A DNA stretch of 64,000 nt from Marinobacter sp. HL-58. GTDB taxonomy: Bacteria; Pseudomonadota; Gammaproteobacteria; Pseudomonadales; Oleiphilaceae. Where the stretch lies: NCBI RefSeq assembly GCF_001314605.1, contig NZ_LIHP01000018.1, positions 1 through 64,000 on the forward strand. The letters are read 5' to 3'. The translations under genes were made by a program, and so were the position numbers. A model generated the notes under the pieces. That model had not been told where the DNA came from and made no database searches. It saw only the letters and a program-made list of their open reading frames with translations. Below are positions 34,161 through 44,123 of the stretch, in pieces (positions within the stretch are counted from its first letter, which is position 1; each line of letters opens with the position of its first letter).

Positions 34161-34685
34161 ATGAAACTTTCCCGAAGACGCTTCCTGGCCGGCAGCGGCG
34201 CCACCGTTGCAGGGGCTGGCGCAGCGCTTGTCTGGAGCCCGGCCCAGGCAAGCGAGAGCAACCCGCAACCCGGCAAGGTCATGCTGGACTACCCTCAAAC
34301 CACTATCAGCAAGGCTGGCGACCTGAAAGTCGGTCAACCTGTTTCCTTCAGCTATCCGGACACCTCTTCACCCTGTGCCCTGGTTAAAACCGGGCGCAAG
34401 ACCCAGGGCGGCATAGGTCCTGACGAAGATATTGTCGCCTACAGCATCCTCTGTACCCACATGGGTTGCCCGGTGAACTATTCCGCTGAGGAACGCACCT
34501 TCAAGTGTCCCTGCCATTTCAGCGTTTTTGACTCCGAGCTCAATGGGCAGATGGTGTCTGGCCAGGCCACGGAAAACCTGCCCCGGATTCTCCTCAGTTA
34601 CAGGGATTCGGATGATTCCATCGAGGCAGTTGGCGTGGAAGGTCTGATCTACGGCCGCCAGGCCAATATTCTGCCGAGCGCGTGA
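34161..34685 (+). CDS. aioB: Arsenite oxidase small (Rieske) subunit AioB
   Basis: 174 aa. A twin-arginine signal ([20 protein letters not shown]) sends the folded protein to the periplasm. The Rieske [2Fe-2S] ligands are C98-x-H100 (ILCTHMGC) and C116-x-x-H119 (KCPCHFS). C103 and C118, which form the disulfide in some AioB proteins, are both present. AioB passes electrons from AioA to a periplasmic carrier. AAGGAG precedes the ATG. aioA starts 13 bp downstream. Confidence 0.93.
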   Translation: MKLSRRRFLAGSGATVAGAGAALVWSPAQASESNPQPGKVMLDYPQTTISKAGDLKVGQPVSFSYPDTSSPCALVKTGRKTQGGIGPDEDIVAYSILCTHMGCPVNYSAEERTFKCPCHFSVFDSELNGQMVSGQATENLPRILLSYRDSDDSIEAVGVEGLIYGRQANILPSA

Positions 34686-34698
34686 GGAGGGATGCATC

Positions 34699-37191
34699 AT
34701 GTTTGAACACAAGAAGGACCGGATTGCGCTGCCACCGGCCAATGCACAGAAAACCCAGACCTGCTGCCATTTCTGCATTGTCGGTTGCGGTTACCATGTC
34801 TACAAATGGCCCGCCGACCAGGAAGGCGGGCTGGCTCCCGACCAGAATGCCCTTGGCCTTGATTTTCGCCAGCAGCTACCGGCGCTGAAAGTGACAATGA
34901 CCCAGGCCATGACCAACGTTATTCAGGATGATGATGGCAGCTATCACAGGATCATGATCGTGCCGGACAACGACTGCAAAGTGAACAGCGGTCTGTCGTC
35001 CACGCGGGGTGGTCAGATGGCATCCATCATGCACTCACCACAGACACCGGTGGGCAGTCAGCGGCTGAAATACCCCCGGGTGTTTGCCGGCGATGAATGG
35101 CGGGACACCAGTTGGGATCAGGCAGTCACGCTCTATAGTCACCTGACCAAACTGATACTGGATGACGCAGGCCCCGACCAGCTGATGTTCAACCTGTTCG
35201 ACCATGGCGGTGCAGGCGGCGGCTTCGAAAACACCTGGGGTACCGGCAAGCTGATTTTTACCGGTCTGGGCAGCAAAATGGTGCGGATTCACAATCGCCC
35301 TGCCTACAACTCGGAATGCCATGCTACCCGGGATATGGGCATCGGCGAGCTGAACAACAGCTATGAAGACGCCCAGATGGCGGACTGCATTTTCTCTATC
35401 GGCGCAAATGCCTATGAGACCCAGACCAACTATTTCCTCAACCACTGGCTGCCCAGCCTTCAGGGTCAGTCGACCGATAAAAAACGGGCGGTCTACGATG
35501 ACGGCGAAACCATCCAGCAGACCAGGATTATCCTGGTGGATCCCCGCCGGGCGCTCACTGTCGCTCTGCTGGAACAGGCGATAGACAAGGACAACATCCT
35601 GTTTCTGGATATCGAGCCGGGCACCGATACGGCCCTTTTCAATGGCCTGCTCACCTACGTGGTTGACCAGGGCTGGCAGGATGAGGAATTTATCAAGGAG
35701 TACACGACCGGCTTCGAGGACGCGGTTAAAGCCAACCGCCTCAGCCTGGACGAGACCAGCGAAATCACCGGCATCAGTAAGGACAAGCTCATCAAGGCTG
35801 CGGAGTGGGCGTACAAGCCGAAAGCTTCCGGCCACCGGCCCCGTACCTTGCACGGGTATGAGAAGGGCATTATCTGGGGCAACGACAACTACCGCATCCA
35901 GTCCGCGCTGGTGGATCTGGTGCTGGCCACCCATAACGTGGGCCGCCGTGGCACTGGCGTGGTCCGGATGGGCGGCCATCAGGAAGGTTACTGCCGGCCA
36001 CCGTATCCGGGTGGCCGTCCGGCGCCCTACGTGGACCAGGAAATCATCCAGGGCAATGGCCAGATGCTTACCGTCTGGGCCTGCAATGCCTTCCAGACGA
36101 CGCTGAACGCTGAACAGTACCGCAACGAAGTCCTCCGCCGCAGTGACATTGTCAAACAGGCGATGCGCAAGGTACGCGGTGCCGGCCCGGAGGAAATGGC
36201 AAAGGTCATCCACAAAGCGGTGAAGGAAGACGGCGGCCTGTTCGTGACCGTGATCGACCTTTACGCCACCAAGTTTGCCGAGGCCGCCCACATGGTGCTG
36301 CCGGCAGCGCATACCGGCGAAATGAACCTGACCTCCATGAACGGTGAGCGGCGCTTGCGCCTGTCCGAGAAGTTCATGGATCCTCCCGGCACCGCCAAAC
36401 CGGACTGTCTGATTGCTGCCGACATGGCCAACGCCCTGCGCAAGCTCTACGATGCCGAAGGCAATGCCGAGATGGCCAAGCGTTTTGAGGGTTTTGACTG
36501 GAAAACCGAGGAAGATGCCTACAATGACGGTTTCCGCCGCGCCGGCCAGTCCGGAGCACCGGATATCGACAGCCAGGGCGGATCCAACGGTCACCTGGCC
36601 ACCTACGAACGGCTGCGGGCCGCCGGGAACAACGGCGTTCAGTTACCGATCAGGGAGTACAAGGATGGCAAGTTAATCGGAACGGAAATGCTGTATACCG
36701 ATGGCAAGTTCGACACCGACGATGGCAAGGCGCACTTCCAGGCCTCGCCGTGGAATGGCATGCCGGATGTCGTGGAAGCGCAGCGCAAGAAGTACCGGTT
36801 CTGGATCAACAACGGCCGCACCAACCAGATCTGGCAAACCGCTTACCATGACCAGCATGTGGAATTCCGACGTGGCCGCTACCCCATGGCCCCGCTGGAA
36901 ATCAATCCGGAAGACGCCAAGGACCTTGGCATCGAATCCGGCGACCTGGTGGAGCTGTTTAACGATTACGGCGCTACCACCGCCATGGCCTACCTGGAGC
37001 CGGACATCAAGCAGGGCCATGTGTTCATGGAGGCGATGTACTTCAACTCTGTGATGGGTGACCTGGTCACGCCATGGACCGACCGGAACATCATCCCTTA
37101 CTACAAGGGAACCTGGGCGGATGTACGCCGTGTCGGCAGGATTGATGATTATGCTGACAGGGTAAGCTTCAAGCGCCGGCGATACGTTTAA
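34699..37191 (+). CDS. aioA: Arsenite oxidase large (molybdopterin) subunit AioA
   Basis: 830 aa, the family length. AioA oxidises As(III) to As(V) with a bis-molybdopterin cofactor and a [3Fe-4S] cluster. The cluster ligands are C23, C26 and C30 in [17 protein letters not shown], with S101 in GLSSTRGGQ at the place of a fourth ligand, as in Alcaligenes AioA. Other marks are [18 protein letters not shown] and [18 protein letters not shown] near the end. No signal peptide; it would be exported with AioB. No aioXSR regulator genes or cytochrome gene are adjacent. Confidence 0.95.
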   Translation: MFEHKKDRIALPPANAQKTQTCCHFCIVGCGYHVYKWPADQEGGLAPDQNALGLDFRQQLPALKVTMTQAMTNVIQDDDGSYHRIMIVPDNDCKVNSGLSSTRGGQMASIMHSPQTPVGSQRLKYPRVFAGDEWRDTSWDQAVTLYSHLTKLILDDAGPDQLMFNLFDHGGAGGGFENTWGTGKLIFTGLGSKMVRIHNRPAYNSECHATRDMGIGELNNSYEDAQMADCIFSIGANAYETQTNYFLNHWLPSLQGQSTDKKRAVYDDGETIQQTRIILVDPRRALTVALLEQAIDKDNILFLDIEPGTDTALFNGLLTYVVDQGWQDEEFIKEYTTGFEDAVKANRLSLDETSEITGISKDKLIKAAEWAYKPKASGHRPRTLHGYEKGIIWGNDNYRIQSALVDLVLATHNVGRRGTGVVRMGGHQEGYCRPPYPGGRPAPYVDQEIIQGNGQMLTVWACNAFQTTLNAEQYRNEVLRRSDIVKQAMRKVRGAGPEEMAKVIHKAVKEDGGLFVTVIDLYATKFAEAAHMVLPAAHTGEMNLTSMNGERRLRLSEKFMDPPGTAKPDCLIAADMANALRKLYDAEGNAEMAKRFEGFDWKTEEDAYNDGFRRAGQSGAPDIDSQGGSNGHLATYERLRAAGNNGVQLPIREYKDGKLIGTEMLYTDGKFDTDDGKAHFQASPWNGMPDVVEAQRKKYRFWINNGRTNQIWQTAYHDQHVEFRRGRYPMAPLEINPEDAKDLGIESGDLVELFNDYGATTAMAYLEPDIKQGHVFMEAMYFNSVMGDLVTPWTDRNIIPYYKGTWADVRRVGRIDDYADRVSFKRRRYV

Positions 37192-37254
37192 CGTCAAGCG
37201 TAAAGGCTGGCTTTGAGTGTGGCGCAGGCAGGTATCGGAACAGGCCTCAGCAGC

Positions 37255-37347
37255 CGTAGGTCGGATTAGCCGCAGGCGTAATCCGACAAACTGAGATAGA
37301 GCCGACACCTGATTGTCGGATTACGCCTGCGGCTAATCCGACCTACG
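37255..37347. repeat. REPIN: two inverted REP sequences
   Basis: Two 34-bp units (37255-37288 and 37314-37347) are perfect reverse complements around 25 bp. Each unit has GTAGG followed by the imperfect palindrome TCGGATTAGCCGCAGGCG-TAATCCGA, the GTAG-plus-hairpin layout of REP sequences mobilised by RAYT-type transposases. A single related unit occurs at 39682-39713. No RAYT gene is in the window. Confidence 0.85.
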
Positions 37348-37398
37348 CGGAGCCATGGATGGCGGAGCCCAGGCCAAACAGGACGTCTTGAGGCGTGT
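37347..37398 (+). repeat. Degenerate double-GGA-hairpin element, copy H
   Basis: GCGGAGCC-ATGGAT-GGCGGAGCC, then CAGGCC, AACAGGACGTC and TTGAGGCGTGTTTT match copy D (50507-50606) nearly base for base. The left arm is replaced by the right half of the REPIN and no matching arm follows, so the outer stem is lost. The core points toward the uvrD stop on the opposite strand. Confidence 0.7.
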
Positions 37399-37436
37399 TT
37401 TAAACGGAGATACCCAACCCGTGCCTACACCAAAAG

Positions 37437-39602
37437 TCAGCAGGCTTCCAAAGGCGCATAGGCCAGAACCAGCCACTTGGCGCCTTCATCGAAGTTCACC
37501 TGCACCCGGGTATGGTGGCCACTGCCCTCGCTGTTCATCACAATGCCTTCACCAAACTTCGGATGCCGCACCCGCTGGCCCAGGCTGAAGCCGGACTGCT
37601 GGGCAGAGTCCTGGCTGAACATGCTTTCGTTCGGGCGCGCCATCATCGCCGGGCGGCTGACGGTGTTACGCAGCCGGACTTCCTGGATGCAGTCGCCGGG
37701 AATCTCACGAACGAACCGTGACAGGGCGTGGAACTTTTCCTGTCCGTATAAACGCCGGGATTCCGCGTAAGTAAGCACCAGCTTTTTCATGGCCCGGGTG
37801 ATGCCCACGTAGGCCAGGCGGCGCTCTTCTTCCATTCGCCCCGGTTCTTCCAGGGACATGCTGTGGGGGAACAAGCCTTCCTCCACCCCGGCCAGGAACA
37901 CCAGCGGGAACTCCAGGCCCTTGGCGGAATGCAGGGTCATCAGCTGCACGCAGTCTTCATTGGCCTCGGCCTGTGCTTCGCCGGCGTCCAGTGCCGCCTG
38001 GGCGATAAACTCCGACAACGGATCAACCCCCTCCTCCGCTTCAAAGTCCGACAGGGCGTTGACCAGCTCGTCCAGGTTCTCTGCCCGCGCCTGCCCTTTT
38101 TCGCCCTTTTCGTTGGCGTGGTAGTCCCGGAGGCCACTGAGCTCCAGGGTTTTCTTCATCAGCCCGTGCAGGGACGCGTCATCCACCATTTCTGTCAGGC
38201 TTTCAATAATGCCCATGAATGATTGCAGGCCCGTTTTGGCGCGGCCCTTGACCTGCCCGGCTTCCAGCAAACGCTCCGCGGATTCCCACAGGGAAATACT
38301 GCGCTCGGTAGCATAGGCCCGCATATCCGCCAGGCTCTTGGCGCCGATACCCCGCGCGGGAATGTTCACCACTCGTTCGAAGGCGGCGTCATCCCGGCGG
38401 TAATGCACCAGGCGCAGGTAGGCGATGGCGTTGCGGATTTCCTGGCGGTCATAGAACCGCAGGCCGCCATAGACCCGATAGGGAATGCCCTGGCGGATCA
38501 GGGATTCTTCCAACACCCGGGACTGGGCGTTGGAACGGTAGAGTATGGCGGACTCGCTGCGCAGGTTGCCTTCGCTGACCCAACTGCTGATGGTATCGGC
38601 GATGTAGTTGGCTTCATCCTGTTCATTGAATGCGGCATACAGGCTGATGGGCTCGCCATCGGGGCCGTCGGTCCAGAGCTCCTTGCCCAGCCGGCCCTGG
38701 TTGTTGGCGATCACGGCGTTGGCGGCTTTCAGAATCAGTTGGGTGGAGCGGTAGTTCTGCTCCAGCCGCACCAGCCGGGCATTGGGGAAATCCCGCTGGT
38801 ACTGCTGGATGTTCTCGATTTTCGCCCCCCGCCAGCCGTAGATGGACTGGTCGTCGTCCCCCACCACAGTCAGTGGCACCCGGTTGCCCGCCAGAATCTG
38901 CAGCCAGGCGTATTGGATAGTGTTGGTGTCCTGGAACTCGTCCACCAGAATCTGCTGGAACCGGTTCTGGTAATGGCTCAGCAGCTCCGGGCGATGCAGC
39001 CACAGTTCATGGGAGCGCAGCAGCAACTCGCCAAAATCCACCAGCCCGCTCAGGTTGCACAGTTTCTCGTACTGGCGGTAGATCTTCAGCATGGTGGAGG
39101 TGAAGTGGTCACCGGGATTTTCCTGGATATGTTCCGCCCTCAACCCCTCGTCCTTCTGGCCGTTGATAAACCACTGGGCCTGTTTCGGCGGCCAACGGCT
39201 TTCATCAATCTGCATCTCCCGCATGACCCGCTTGATCAGGCGCAACTGGTCATCACTGTCCAGGACCTGGAAGTTCTCCGGCAGGCCGGCATCCTGGTAA
39301 TGGGCCCGCAACAACCGGTGGGCAATGCCATGGAATGTGCCAAACCAAAGGCCACGGGCCGGAATATTCATCATCTGCTCGATGCGGTAACGCATCTCCT
39401 TGGCCGCCTTGTTGGTGAAGGTCACCGCCAGAATCCCCGTTGGTGGCACCTTGTCCACCTGCATCAGCCAGGCAATCCGGTGGACCAGCACCCGGGTCTT
39501 GCCACTGCCCGCACCGGCCAGCACCAGCAGATGGTCATTCTGGGCGGTTACAGCCTCGCGCTGGGCGTCGTTGAGGGCGTCGATAATGTGGGAGACATCC
39601 AT
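37437..39602 (-). CDS. uvrD: DNA helicase II UvrD
   Basis: 721 aa (E. coli 720). SF1A 3'-5' helicase for nucleotide excision and mismatch repair. Seen: Walker A LVLAGAGSGKTRVLVHR (about 28-44), VDEFQDTNTIQYAWL (motif II), GDDDQSIYGWRGA (motif III), LMTLHSAKGLEFPLVFL (motif V) and YVGITRAMKKL (motif VI). The C-terminal Tudor-like end QRVRHPKFGEGIVMNSEG is present. The start is the ATG at 39602. REP plus double-GGA-hairpin repeats stand on both sides of the gene. Confidence 0.97.
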   Translation of the reverse strand: MDVSHIIDALNDAQREAVTAQNDHLLVLAGAGSGKTRVLVHRIAWLMQVDKVPPTGILAVTFTNKAAKEMRYRIEQMMNIPARGLWFGTFHGIAHRLLRAHYQDAGLPENFQVLDSDDQLRLIKRVMREMQIDESRWPPKQAQWFINGQKDEGLRAEHIQENPGDHFTSTMLKIYRQYEKLCNLSGLVDFGELLLRSHELWLHRPELLSHYQNRFQQILVDEFQDTNTIQYAWLQILAGNRVPLTVVGDDDQSIYGWRGAKIENIQQYQRDFPNARLVRLEQNYRSTQLILKAANAVIANNQGRLGKELWTDGPDGEPISLYAAFNEQDEANYIADTISSWVSEGNLRSESAILYRSNAQSRVLEESLIRQGIPYRVYGGLRFYDRQEIRNAIAYLRLVHYRRDDAAFERVVNIPARGIGAKSLADMRAYATERSISLWESAERLLEAGQVKGRAKTGLQSFMGIIESLTEMVDDASLHGLMKKTLELSGLRDYHANEKGEKGQARAENLDELVNALSDFEAEEGVDPLSEFIAQAALDAGEAQAEANEDCVQLMTLHSAKGLEFPLVFLAGVEEGLFPHSMSLEEPGRMEEERRLAYVGITRAMKKLVLTYAESRRLYGQEKFHALSRFVREIPGDCIQEVRLRNTVSRPAMMARPNESMFSQDSAQQSGFSLGQRVRHPKFGEGIVMNSEGSGHHTRVQVNFDEGAKWLVLAYAPLEAC

Positions 39603-39681
39603 AGAGATCGGTCGCTACTGGTTAAATGAACAGGTGTGGAATTATAACAGGAGAGAGGCGGGTTTGCCGGGTAGGGAGAGG

Positions 39682-39713
39682 TGTCGGATTACGCTTTGCT
39701 AATCCGACCTACG
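39682..39713 (-). repeat. Single REP sequence
   Basis: On the minus strand GTAGGTCGGATTAGC-AAAGCGTAATCCGACA forms one hairpin with a 5' GTAG, the same family as the REPIN at 37255-37347 but with a different hairpin tip. It is 21 bp from copy C of the other repeat family. Confidence 0.8.
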
Positions 39714-39734
39714 ACTCCATAAGCCAGAAAAGCG

Positions 39735-39834
39735 CGGGGGAGGTTCCCCTTCAGGACTGTCTGTGGCCAGGGATGGCCACAGTCAAGCGCACAGGGATGT
39801 GCCTGTAGCGTGTCCTGAAGGGGAACCTCCCCCG
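39735..39834 (+). repeat. Double-GGA-hairpin element, copy C
   Basis: 23-bp inverted arms (39735-39757 / 39812-39834, containing GGGGGAGGTTCCCC) enclose a 54-bp core: hairpin 1 CTGTGGCC-AGGGAT-GGCCACAG, linker TCAAGC, hairpin 2 GCACA-GGGA-TGTGC, end TAGCGT. After one mismatch two more pairs follow. It lies 39 bp past the stop of the leftward gabD gene. Confidence 0.92.
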
Positions 39835-39873
39835 TGCGACACCTCCAGACTATGAAGGCAGAAAGCTTCTGTA

Positions 39874-41328
39874 TTAAAAGCCTCTGGGCACTGTCTGGGC
39901 TTCAACGAACTCGAACAGGCCCTCGAGGCCGCCTTCCCGGCCGATGCCGGAGGCCTTCATGCCACCGAACGGTGCTTCTGGTGTGGGGCCAGTACCGGTG
40001 TTCCAGCCACAGTGGCCAAAGCGTAGCCCGGCGGCAACCCGCTGGGCGCGTTCCGCGTCAGCGGTGAAGACATAGGACGCCAGACCGAATTCGGTGTCGT
40101 TACCGGCTTCTATGGCTTCCTCTTCGGTACGGAACAGGGCCATTGGCACCAGTGGGCCAAAGGTTTCTTCACGGTAGCAGCACATGTCCCGGTTCACATT
40201 GGTGACCACCGTCGGCGGGAAGAACAGGTGGCCTTCGCCAAGATCTGCCGGCTTCTTGCCGGCCACCAGGCCGGCACCTTTCTCCAGGGCATCTTCCAGG
40301 TGACGTTTGACCTTATCGAACCCGGCCTTGTTGATCAGCGGCCCAAGATCCACATCACCGTTGATGCCGTCACCTACCGTCATCTTGTTCACTCGCTCGG
40401 CGAGTTTCTCACCAAAGGCATCGGCCACTTTCTCGTGGACGAAAATCCGGTTGGCGCAGACACAGGTCTGGCCGCCGCCACGGAACTTGTTGGCGATCAG
40501 GTTATCGGCGGCTGCATCGAGATCCGCGTCGTCAAAGACAATAAACGGTGCGTTACCACCCAGTTCCAGGGCCAGTTTTTTCACCTGCTCGGCGGTATCC
40601 ACAATCAGCTTGCGGCCCACTTCGGTGGAGCCGGTGAAGCTGAGCATGGGCACATCGGGGCTTTCGCAAAGCACCTTGCCAATCACGCTGGCCTTGCCCA
40701 TCACCAGGTTGACCATGCCATCCGGCAGATCGACGTGTTTGTCCATCAGGGTAAACAGGGCAATCATCGTCAGCGGGGTTTCGCTGGCTGGCTTGATCAC
40801 CGACGGGCATCCGGCCGCCAGGGCCGCCGACAGCTTCTTGGCGATCATGCCAATGGGAAAGTTCCAGGGCGTGATCAGGCCGGCAACGCCGATGGGGCGA
40901 TAGTGCACAGTCCAGGTACAATCCTTCGGCTTCTCGGTCAGGGTGTGGGCATCCAGGGCCTGAATGTGTTTGGAGCAGTAGTCGAAAAATCCGGCGGCAT
41001 AGTCCACCTCACCCTGGGCTTCTTTCAGGGGCTTGCCATGCTCCATGCACAGGATGCGCCCCACTTCCTCTTTATTGGCCTTGAGGGCGTCGCGGATACC
41101 TTCCAGCCACTTGCGCCGGGTTTCAATGCTGTAAGGGGTGGTCAGACGAAGTGCGGATTTGCCGGCTTCAACGGCCTCGGTCACCTCGCTTTCGGACATG
41201 GATGCCACGCTTGCAATCACCTTCCCCGTAGCCGGGTTATAGACATCGAAGGTGTTACCGTCCGGGGATTCAGACCAGCGACCGCCGATATAGCCAGTCA
41301 GCTTGGGAAGCAATGGTGACTCGATCAT
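39874..41328 (-). CDS. gabD: NAD(P)-dependent succinate-semialdehyde dehydrogenase
   Basis: 484 aa, close to E. coli GabD (482 aa). Aldehyde dehydrogenase that oxidises succinate semialdehyde to succinate. Seen: IGVAGLITPWNFPIGMIAKK (cofactor region), LSFTGSTEVGRKLI, catalytic Glu in LALELGGNAPFIVF and catalytic Cys in GGGQTCVCANRIFVHE. EETFGPLVPMALF and FGLASYVFT are also GabD-like. The ATG at 41328 has AGGAG 7 nt before it. The neighbouring acetylpolyamine deacetylase suggests a role in polyamine or GABA breakdown, an inference from proximity. Confidence 0.87.
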   Translation of the reverse strand: MIESPLLPKLTGYIGGRWSESPDGNTFDVYNPATGKVIASVASMSESEVTEAVEAGKSALRLTTPYSIETRRKWLEGIRDALKANKEEVGRILCMEHGKPLKEAQGEVDYAAGFFDYCSKHIQALDAHTLTEKPKDCTWTVHYRPIGVAGLITPWNFPIGMIAKKLSAALAAGCPSVIKPASETPLTMIALFTLMDKHVDLPDGMVNLVMGKASVIGKVLCESPDVPMLSFTGSTEVGRKLIVDTAEQVKKLALELGGNAPFIVFDDADLDAAADNLIANKFRGGGQTCVCANRIFVHEKVADAFGEKLAERVNKMTVGDGINGDVDLGPLINKAGFDKVKRHLEDALEKGAGLVAGKKPADLGEGHLFFPPTVVTNVNRDMCCYREETFGPLVPMALFRTEEEAIEAGNDTEFGLASYVFTADAERAQRVAAGLRFGHCGWNTGTGPTPEAPFGGMKASGIGREGGLEGLFEFVEAQTVPRGF

Positions 41329-41488
41329 CTCGGCTCCTTTCAATTTTGTATGAATTCGGGTTTGCGTCAGTGTGATATGTCTCTCATAGTGGATGCAGAA
41401 ACCGCTACTGTAAAGTCAGACGATGGTGTTTTGACCAGCACCCGCGGACGCCTATACTCGAAGAATGTCATTATCAGGAGGCCGGAAC

Positions 41489-42502
41489 ATGAAGGCGTTT
41501 TTTCATCCCTTGCAGGATCAGCATCTTCCCAAGACCTATTTTACCCGTGGCCAGATGCGCCAGCCTCAGGAAGTCCCTGATCGCACCGGGCAAATGCTGA
41601 ATGGGCTCAAGGCCATGGGTATTCCGGTACTGCAGCCGGCAGACCAGGGTGCAGGGGCGATATCAAAGGTCCATGACCTGAGTTATTTGCGTTTCCTGGA
41701 GTCTGCCCACCGCCGCTGGTCGCAGATGGAAGACTGGGGTGACGAGGTTATTTCCAACATCTTTGTGCGCTCACCGAATGCCCTTAAAGGCATACTTGCC
41801 GAGGCGGCCCGCTACCAGGCTGACGGCAGCTGCCCGATCGGGGCGAATACCTGGGAAGCGGCCTACTGGTCTGCCCAGACCGCACTGGGGGCAGCCGATG
41901 CCCTGATTGCCGGCGAGCGCACAGCCTACGCGGTCTGTCGCCCACCGGGCCATCATGCCCGCAAGGATGCCGCCGGTGGCTTCTGCTATCTCAACAACGC
42001 CGCAATCGCTGCGGAGCACATGAAAGCCCGTTTCCCGAGGATTGCCATACTGGATACCGACATGCACCACGGCCAGGGCATCCAGGAAATCTTCTACGAC
42101 CGTAGTGACGTCCTCTACGTGTCCATTCACGGCGACCCCACCAACTTCTATCCGGTGGTCAGCGGCTACGAGGACGAACGTGGTGAAGGTGACGGCCTGG
42201 GTTACAACATCAATATGCCGATGCCCCATGGCTCGTCAGAAGAGGATTTCTTCGCCAGGCTTGACGAAGCGCTGGCCGCCATTCGGCTGTTCCAGCCCGA
42301 CGCGCTGATACTCCCGCTCGGGTTCGACATCTACCACAACGACCCCCAGGCCAAGGTATCGGTGTCCTCGGAAGGCTTCTGCCGCCTGGCCACTCATATC
42401 CGCCAGACCGGCCTGCCCACCCTGGTTGTGCAGGAAGGCGGCTATGATCTGGAGACCCTCAGCACCAATGTGCAGCAGTTCTTCAAGGGACTGGAAGGCT
42501 AA
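41489..42502 (+). CDS. Acetylpolyamine amidohydrolase / histone deacetylase family
   Basis: 337 aa. Zn-dependent deacetylase fold: CRPPGHHARKDAAGGFCYLN (catalytic His pair), AILDTDMHHGQGIQEIFYD (zinc ligands Asp and His), then DPTNFYPVVSGYEDERGEG, the loop typical of bacterial acetylpolyamine amidohydrolases, and LPLGFDIYHNDP with the third zinc ligand. It would remove acetyl groups from acetylated polyamines. The ATG at 41489 has AGGAGG in front. Divergent from gabD (160 bp) and convergent with thiI (4 bp between stops). Confidence 0.88.
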   Translation: MKAFFHPLQDQHLPKTYFTRGQMRQPQEVPDRTGQMLNGLKAMGIPVLQPADQGAGAISKVHDLSYLRFLESAHRRWSQMEDWGDEVISNIFVRSPNALKGILAEAARYQADGSCPIGANTWEAAYWSAQTALGAADALIAGERTAYAVCRPPGHHARKDAAGGFCYLNNAAIAAEHMKARFPRIAILDTDMHHGQGIQEIFYDRSDVLYVSIHGDPTNFYPVVSGYEDERGEGDGLGYNINMPMPHGSSEEDFFARLDEALAAIRLFQPDALILPLGFDIYHNDPQAKVSVSSEGFCRLATHIRQTGLPTLVVQEGGYDLETLSTNVQQFFKGLEG

Positions 42503-42506
42503 ACCA

Positions 42507-43961
42507 TCAGTGGGCGGGGGCGTACACCTTGATATTGGTGTGGCCCTCGGCTTTCAGGTTGCAGGCGTGCATCCGGCTCATGGTGCCGCGGTCGCAGTAC
42601 AACAGGTACTGTCTGTCGGCAGGTAGCGACTGGATGCGCTCGCTCAGTTCGTAAAAGGGAATTTCCACTACCCGGTTGCTGGTCAGATGCAGAGGAGCCT
42701 GTTCGCCTTCGGAGGGATGGCGCACATCTATAATCACGTCGTTCACATCCGGGGTATGGACCAGTTCCACCTCTTCCGGTGTCCGGGTGGTTTCCAGCAG
42801 GCGGTCGACCGGCGTGTCCTGGCGGTTCGCAATGGCCTGCTCCAGCACCTGCGCGTCCATATTGGCCTCATCTTCTTCGACACGGTGAAGCTTCGCCCTG
42901 GTGGCCGGCTTGCGGGAAATCACACCACAGTATTCCGGCATGGTGCGAGCAAACGGCTCGGTGCCGATTTCCCGTGCAATATTGATGATGGCCTCCTTGT
43001 CCATGGAGATCAGGGGCCGCAGTACCACTTCGTCGCTGGCCCGGTCCACCACGTTGAGATTTGACAGGGTCTGGCTGGAGACCTGTGCGACCGCATCGCC
43101 GGTCACCAGGCCCGAGGCATTGTTAAGGGCGGCAATCTCCGAAGCGGCTTTCAGCATCTGGCGTTTGAGTACCACACCCCAGTGACGCTGGTTGACGGAA
43201 CGCATGATTTCCGCCACCACGCCTTCGAAGGGCACGGAAATAAACTTGGCACCGTGGGAGGCTCCGTAACGATCCCAGATATAGTGAACCACCTGACGCA
43301 CACCAATTTCATGGGCCGGGCCACCAAGACTGAAAAACAGGAAATGCGACCGCAGCCCCCGGCGCATCATCAGATACGCTGCCACGGACGAGTCGTAACC
43401 GCCGGACACCAGCGTCATCACCGTTTCCACGGCACCGAGAGGATAGCCGCCGGCACCGCGATGTTTGCGATGGGCAATGTGGTAGTCCTGGTCCTGGATC
43501 TCAATCCGAACTTCCACCTCGGGCTTGCCCAGGTCGACACCTTTGGGCGCGGACGCCTCAAAAAGCGCGGTACCAACCAGGCGCTCCAGGTCAATGGAGC
43601 GGAAATCATGGTTGCCGTGACGCCGAACCCTGACAGCAAAGGTCCTGCCACGGATACGCCCGGCAAACGCAGCCACTGCCTTTTCCGCCACGTCCTCCAT
43701 GCACACCCAGGGAAAAACGCCGATCTCCTGGATAGTGGAGATACCGGGAATGCGCCGGAGTTCGTCAATGGCAGCCCCCGCCAGGCCACGACCGTCAGGG
43801 ATATCCACATCCACCCTGTCCCAGGAGCCCTCCACGTGGATGTCACTGTCAATGCGTGTGAGCAGTTTACGAATGTTCTGGCGCAGATGCCGCATCTGCT
43901 GACGGCGGACAGGTTTGCTCTTGATGGCCACTTCAGGGGCGGGACGGATAAGAAGTTTCAT
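42507..43961 (-). CDS. thiI: tRNA uracil 4-sulfurtransferase ThiI
   Basis: 484 aa (E. coli 482). ThiI makes 4-thiouridine at tRNA position 8 and supplies sulfur for thiamine thiazole. Domains: ferredoxin-like and THUMP (about 1-165), PP-loop pyrophosphatase with SGGYDSSVAAYLMM (about 187-200), and a C-terminal rhodanese domain. Both key cysteines are present: PEYCGVISR and the persulfide-carrying one in YLLYCDRGTMSRM. The rhodanese domain indicates the full enterobacterial-type enzyme. Confidence 0.96.
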   Translation of the reverse strand: MKLLIRPAPEVAIKSKPVRRQQMRHLRQNIRKLLTRIDSDIHVEGSWDRVDVDIPDGRGLAGAAIDELRRIPGISTIQEIGVFPWVCMEDVAEKAVAAFAGRIRGRTFAVRVRRHGNHDFRSIDLERLVGTALFEASAPKGVDLGKPEVEVRIEIQDQDYHIAHRKHRGAGGYPLGAVETVMTLVSGGYDSSVAAYLMMRRGLRSHFLFFSLGGPAHEIGVRQVVHYIWDRYGASHGAKFISVPFEGVVAEIMRSVNQRHWGVVLKRQMLKAASEIAALNNASGLVTGDAVAQVSSQTLSNLNVVDRASDEVVLRPLISMDKEAIINIAREIGTEPFARTMPEYCGVISRKPATRAKLHRVEEDEANMDAQVLEQAIANRQDTPVDRLLETTRTPEEVELVHTPDVNDVIIDVRHPSEGEQAPLHLTSNRVVEIPFYELSERIQSLPADRQYLLYCDRGTMSRMHACNLKAEGHTNIKVYAPAH

Positions 43962-44123
43962 AAATCGGACGTCTGTCGGGTAGCGTAATCACATTAAAGT
44001 GCTTAGTGTAACGGTTTCGATGCATGCCTCAAAATCAGGCATTCCCGAAGCCGGTTTAATCAGAGAAAAAGGCATCATCACGATTTCAAGGTGCCAGCAG
44101 AACATTCAGGAGCCTTACCTTTC

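Larger units (their letters stand above)
37192..37436. other. Repeat-filled gap between aioA and uvrD
   Basis: 245 bp between convergent genes. It is mostly repeats: a REPIN-like structure (37255-37347) directly abutting a degenerate double-GGA-hairpin core (about 37347-37398). Nothing gene-like was seen. Confidence 0.7.
39603..39873. other. Repeat-bearing gap between uvrD and gabD
   Basis: 271 bp, largely a single REP unit (39682-39713) and the full double-GGA-hairpin copy C (39735-39834). The promoter of uvrD (leftward) should lie in its left 80 bp; no clear boxes were recognised. Confidence 0.6.

Noticed and set aside
35035..36594. A 519-codon open frame antisense to aioA
   Set aside because: Low-complexity translation rich in Val, Gly and His with no domain; it is a by-product of codon bias in aioA.
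38223..39629. A 468-codon open frame antisense to uvrD
   Set aside because: No ribosome site or family features; uvrD motifs are complete on the opposite strand.
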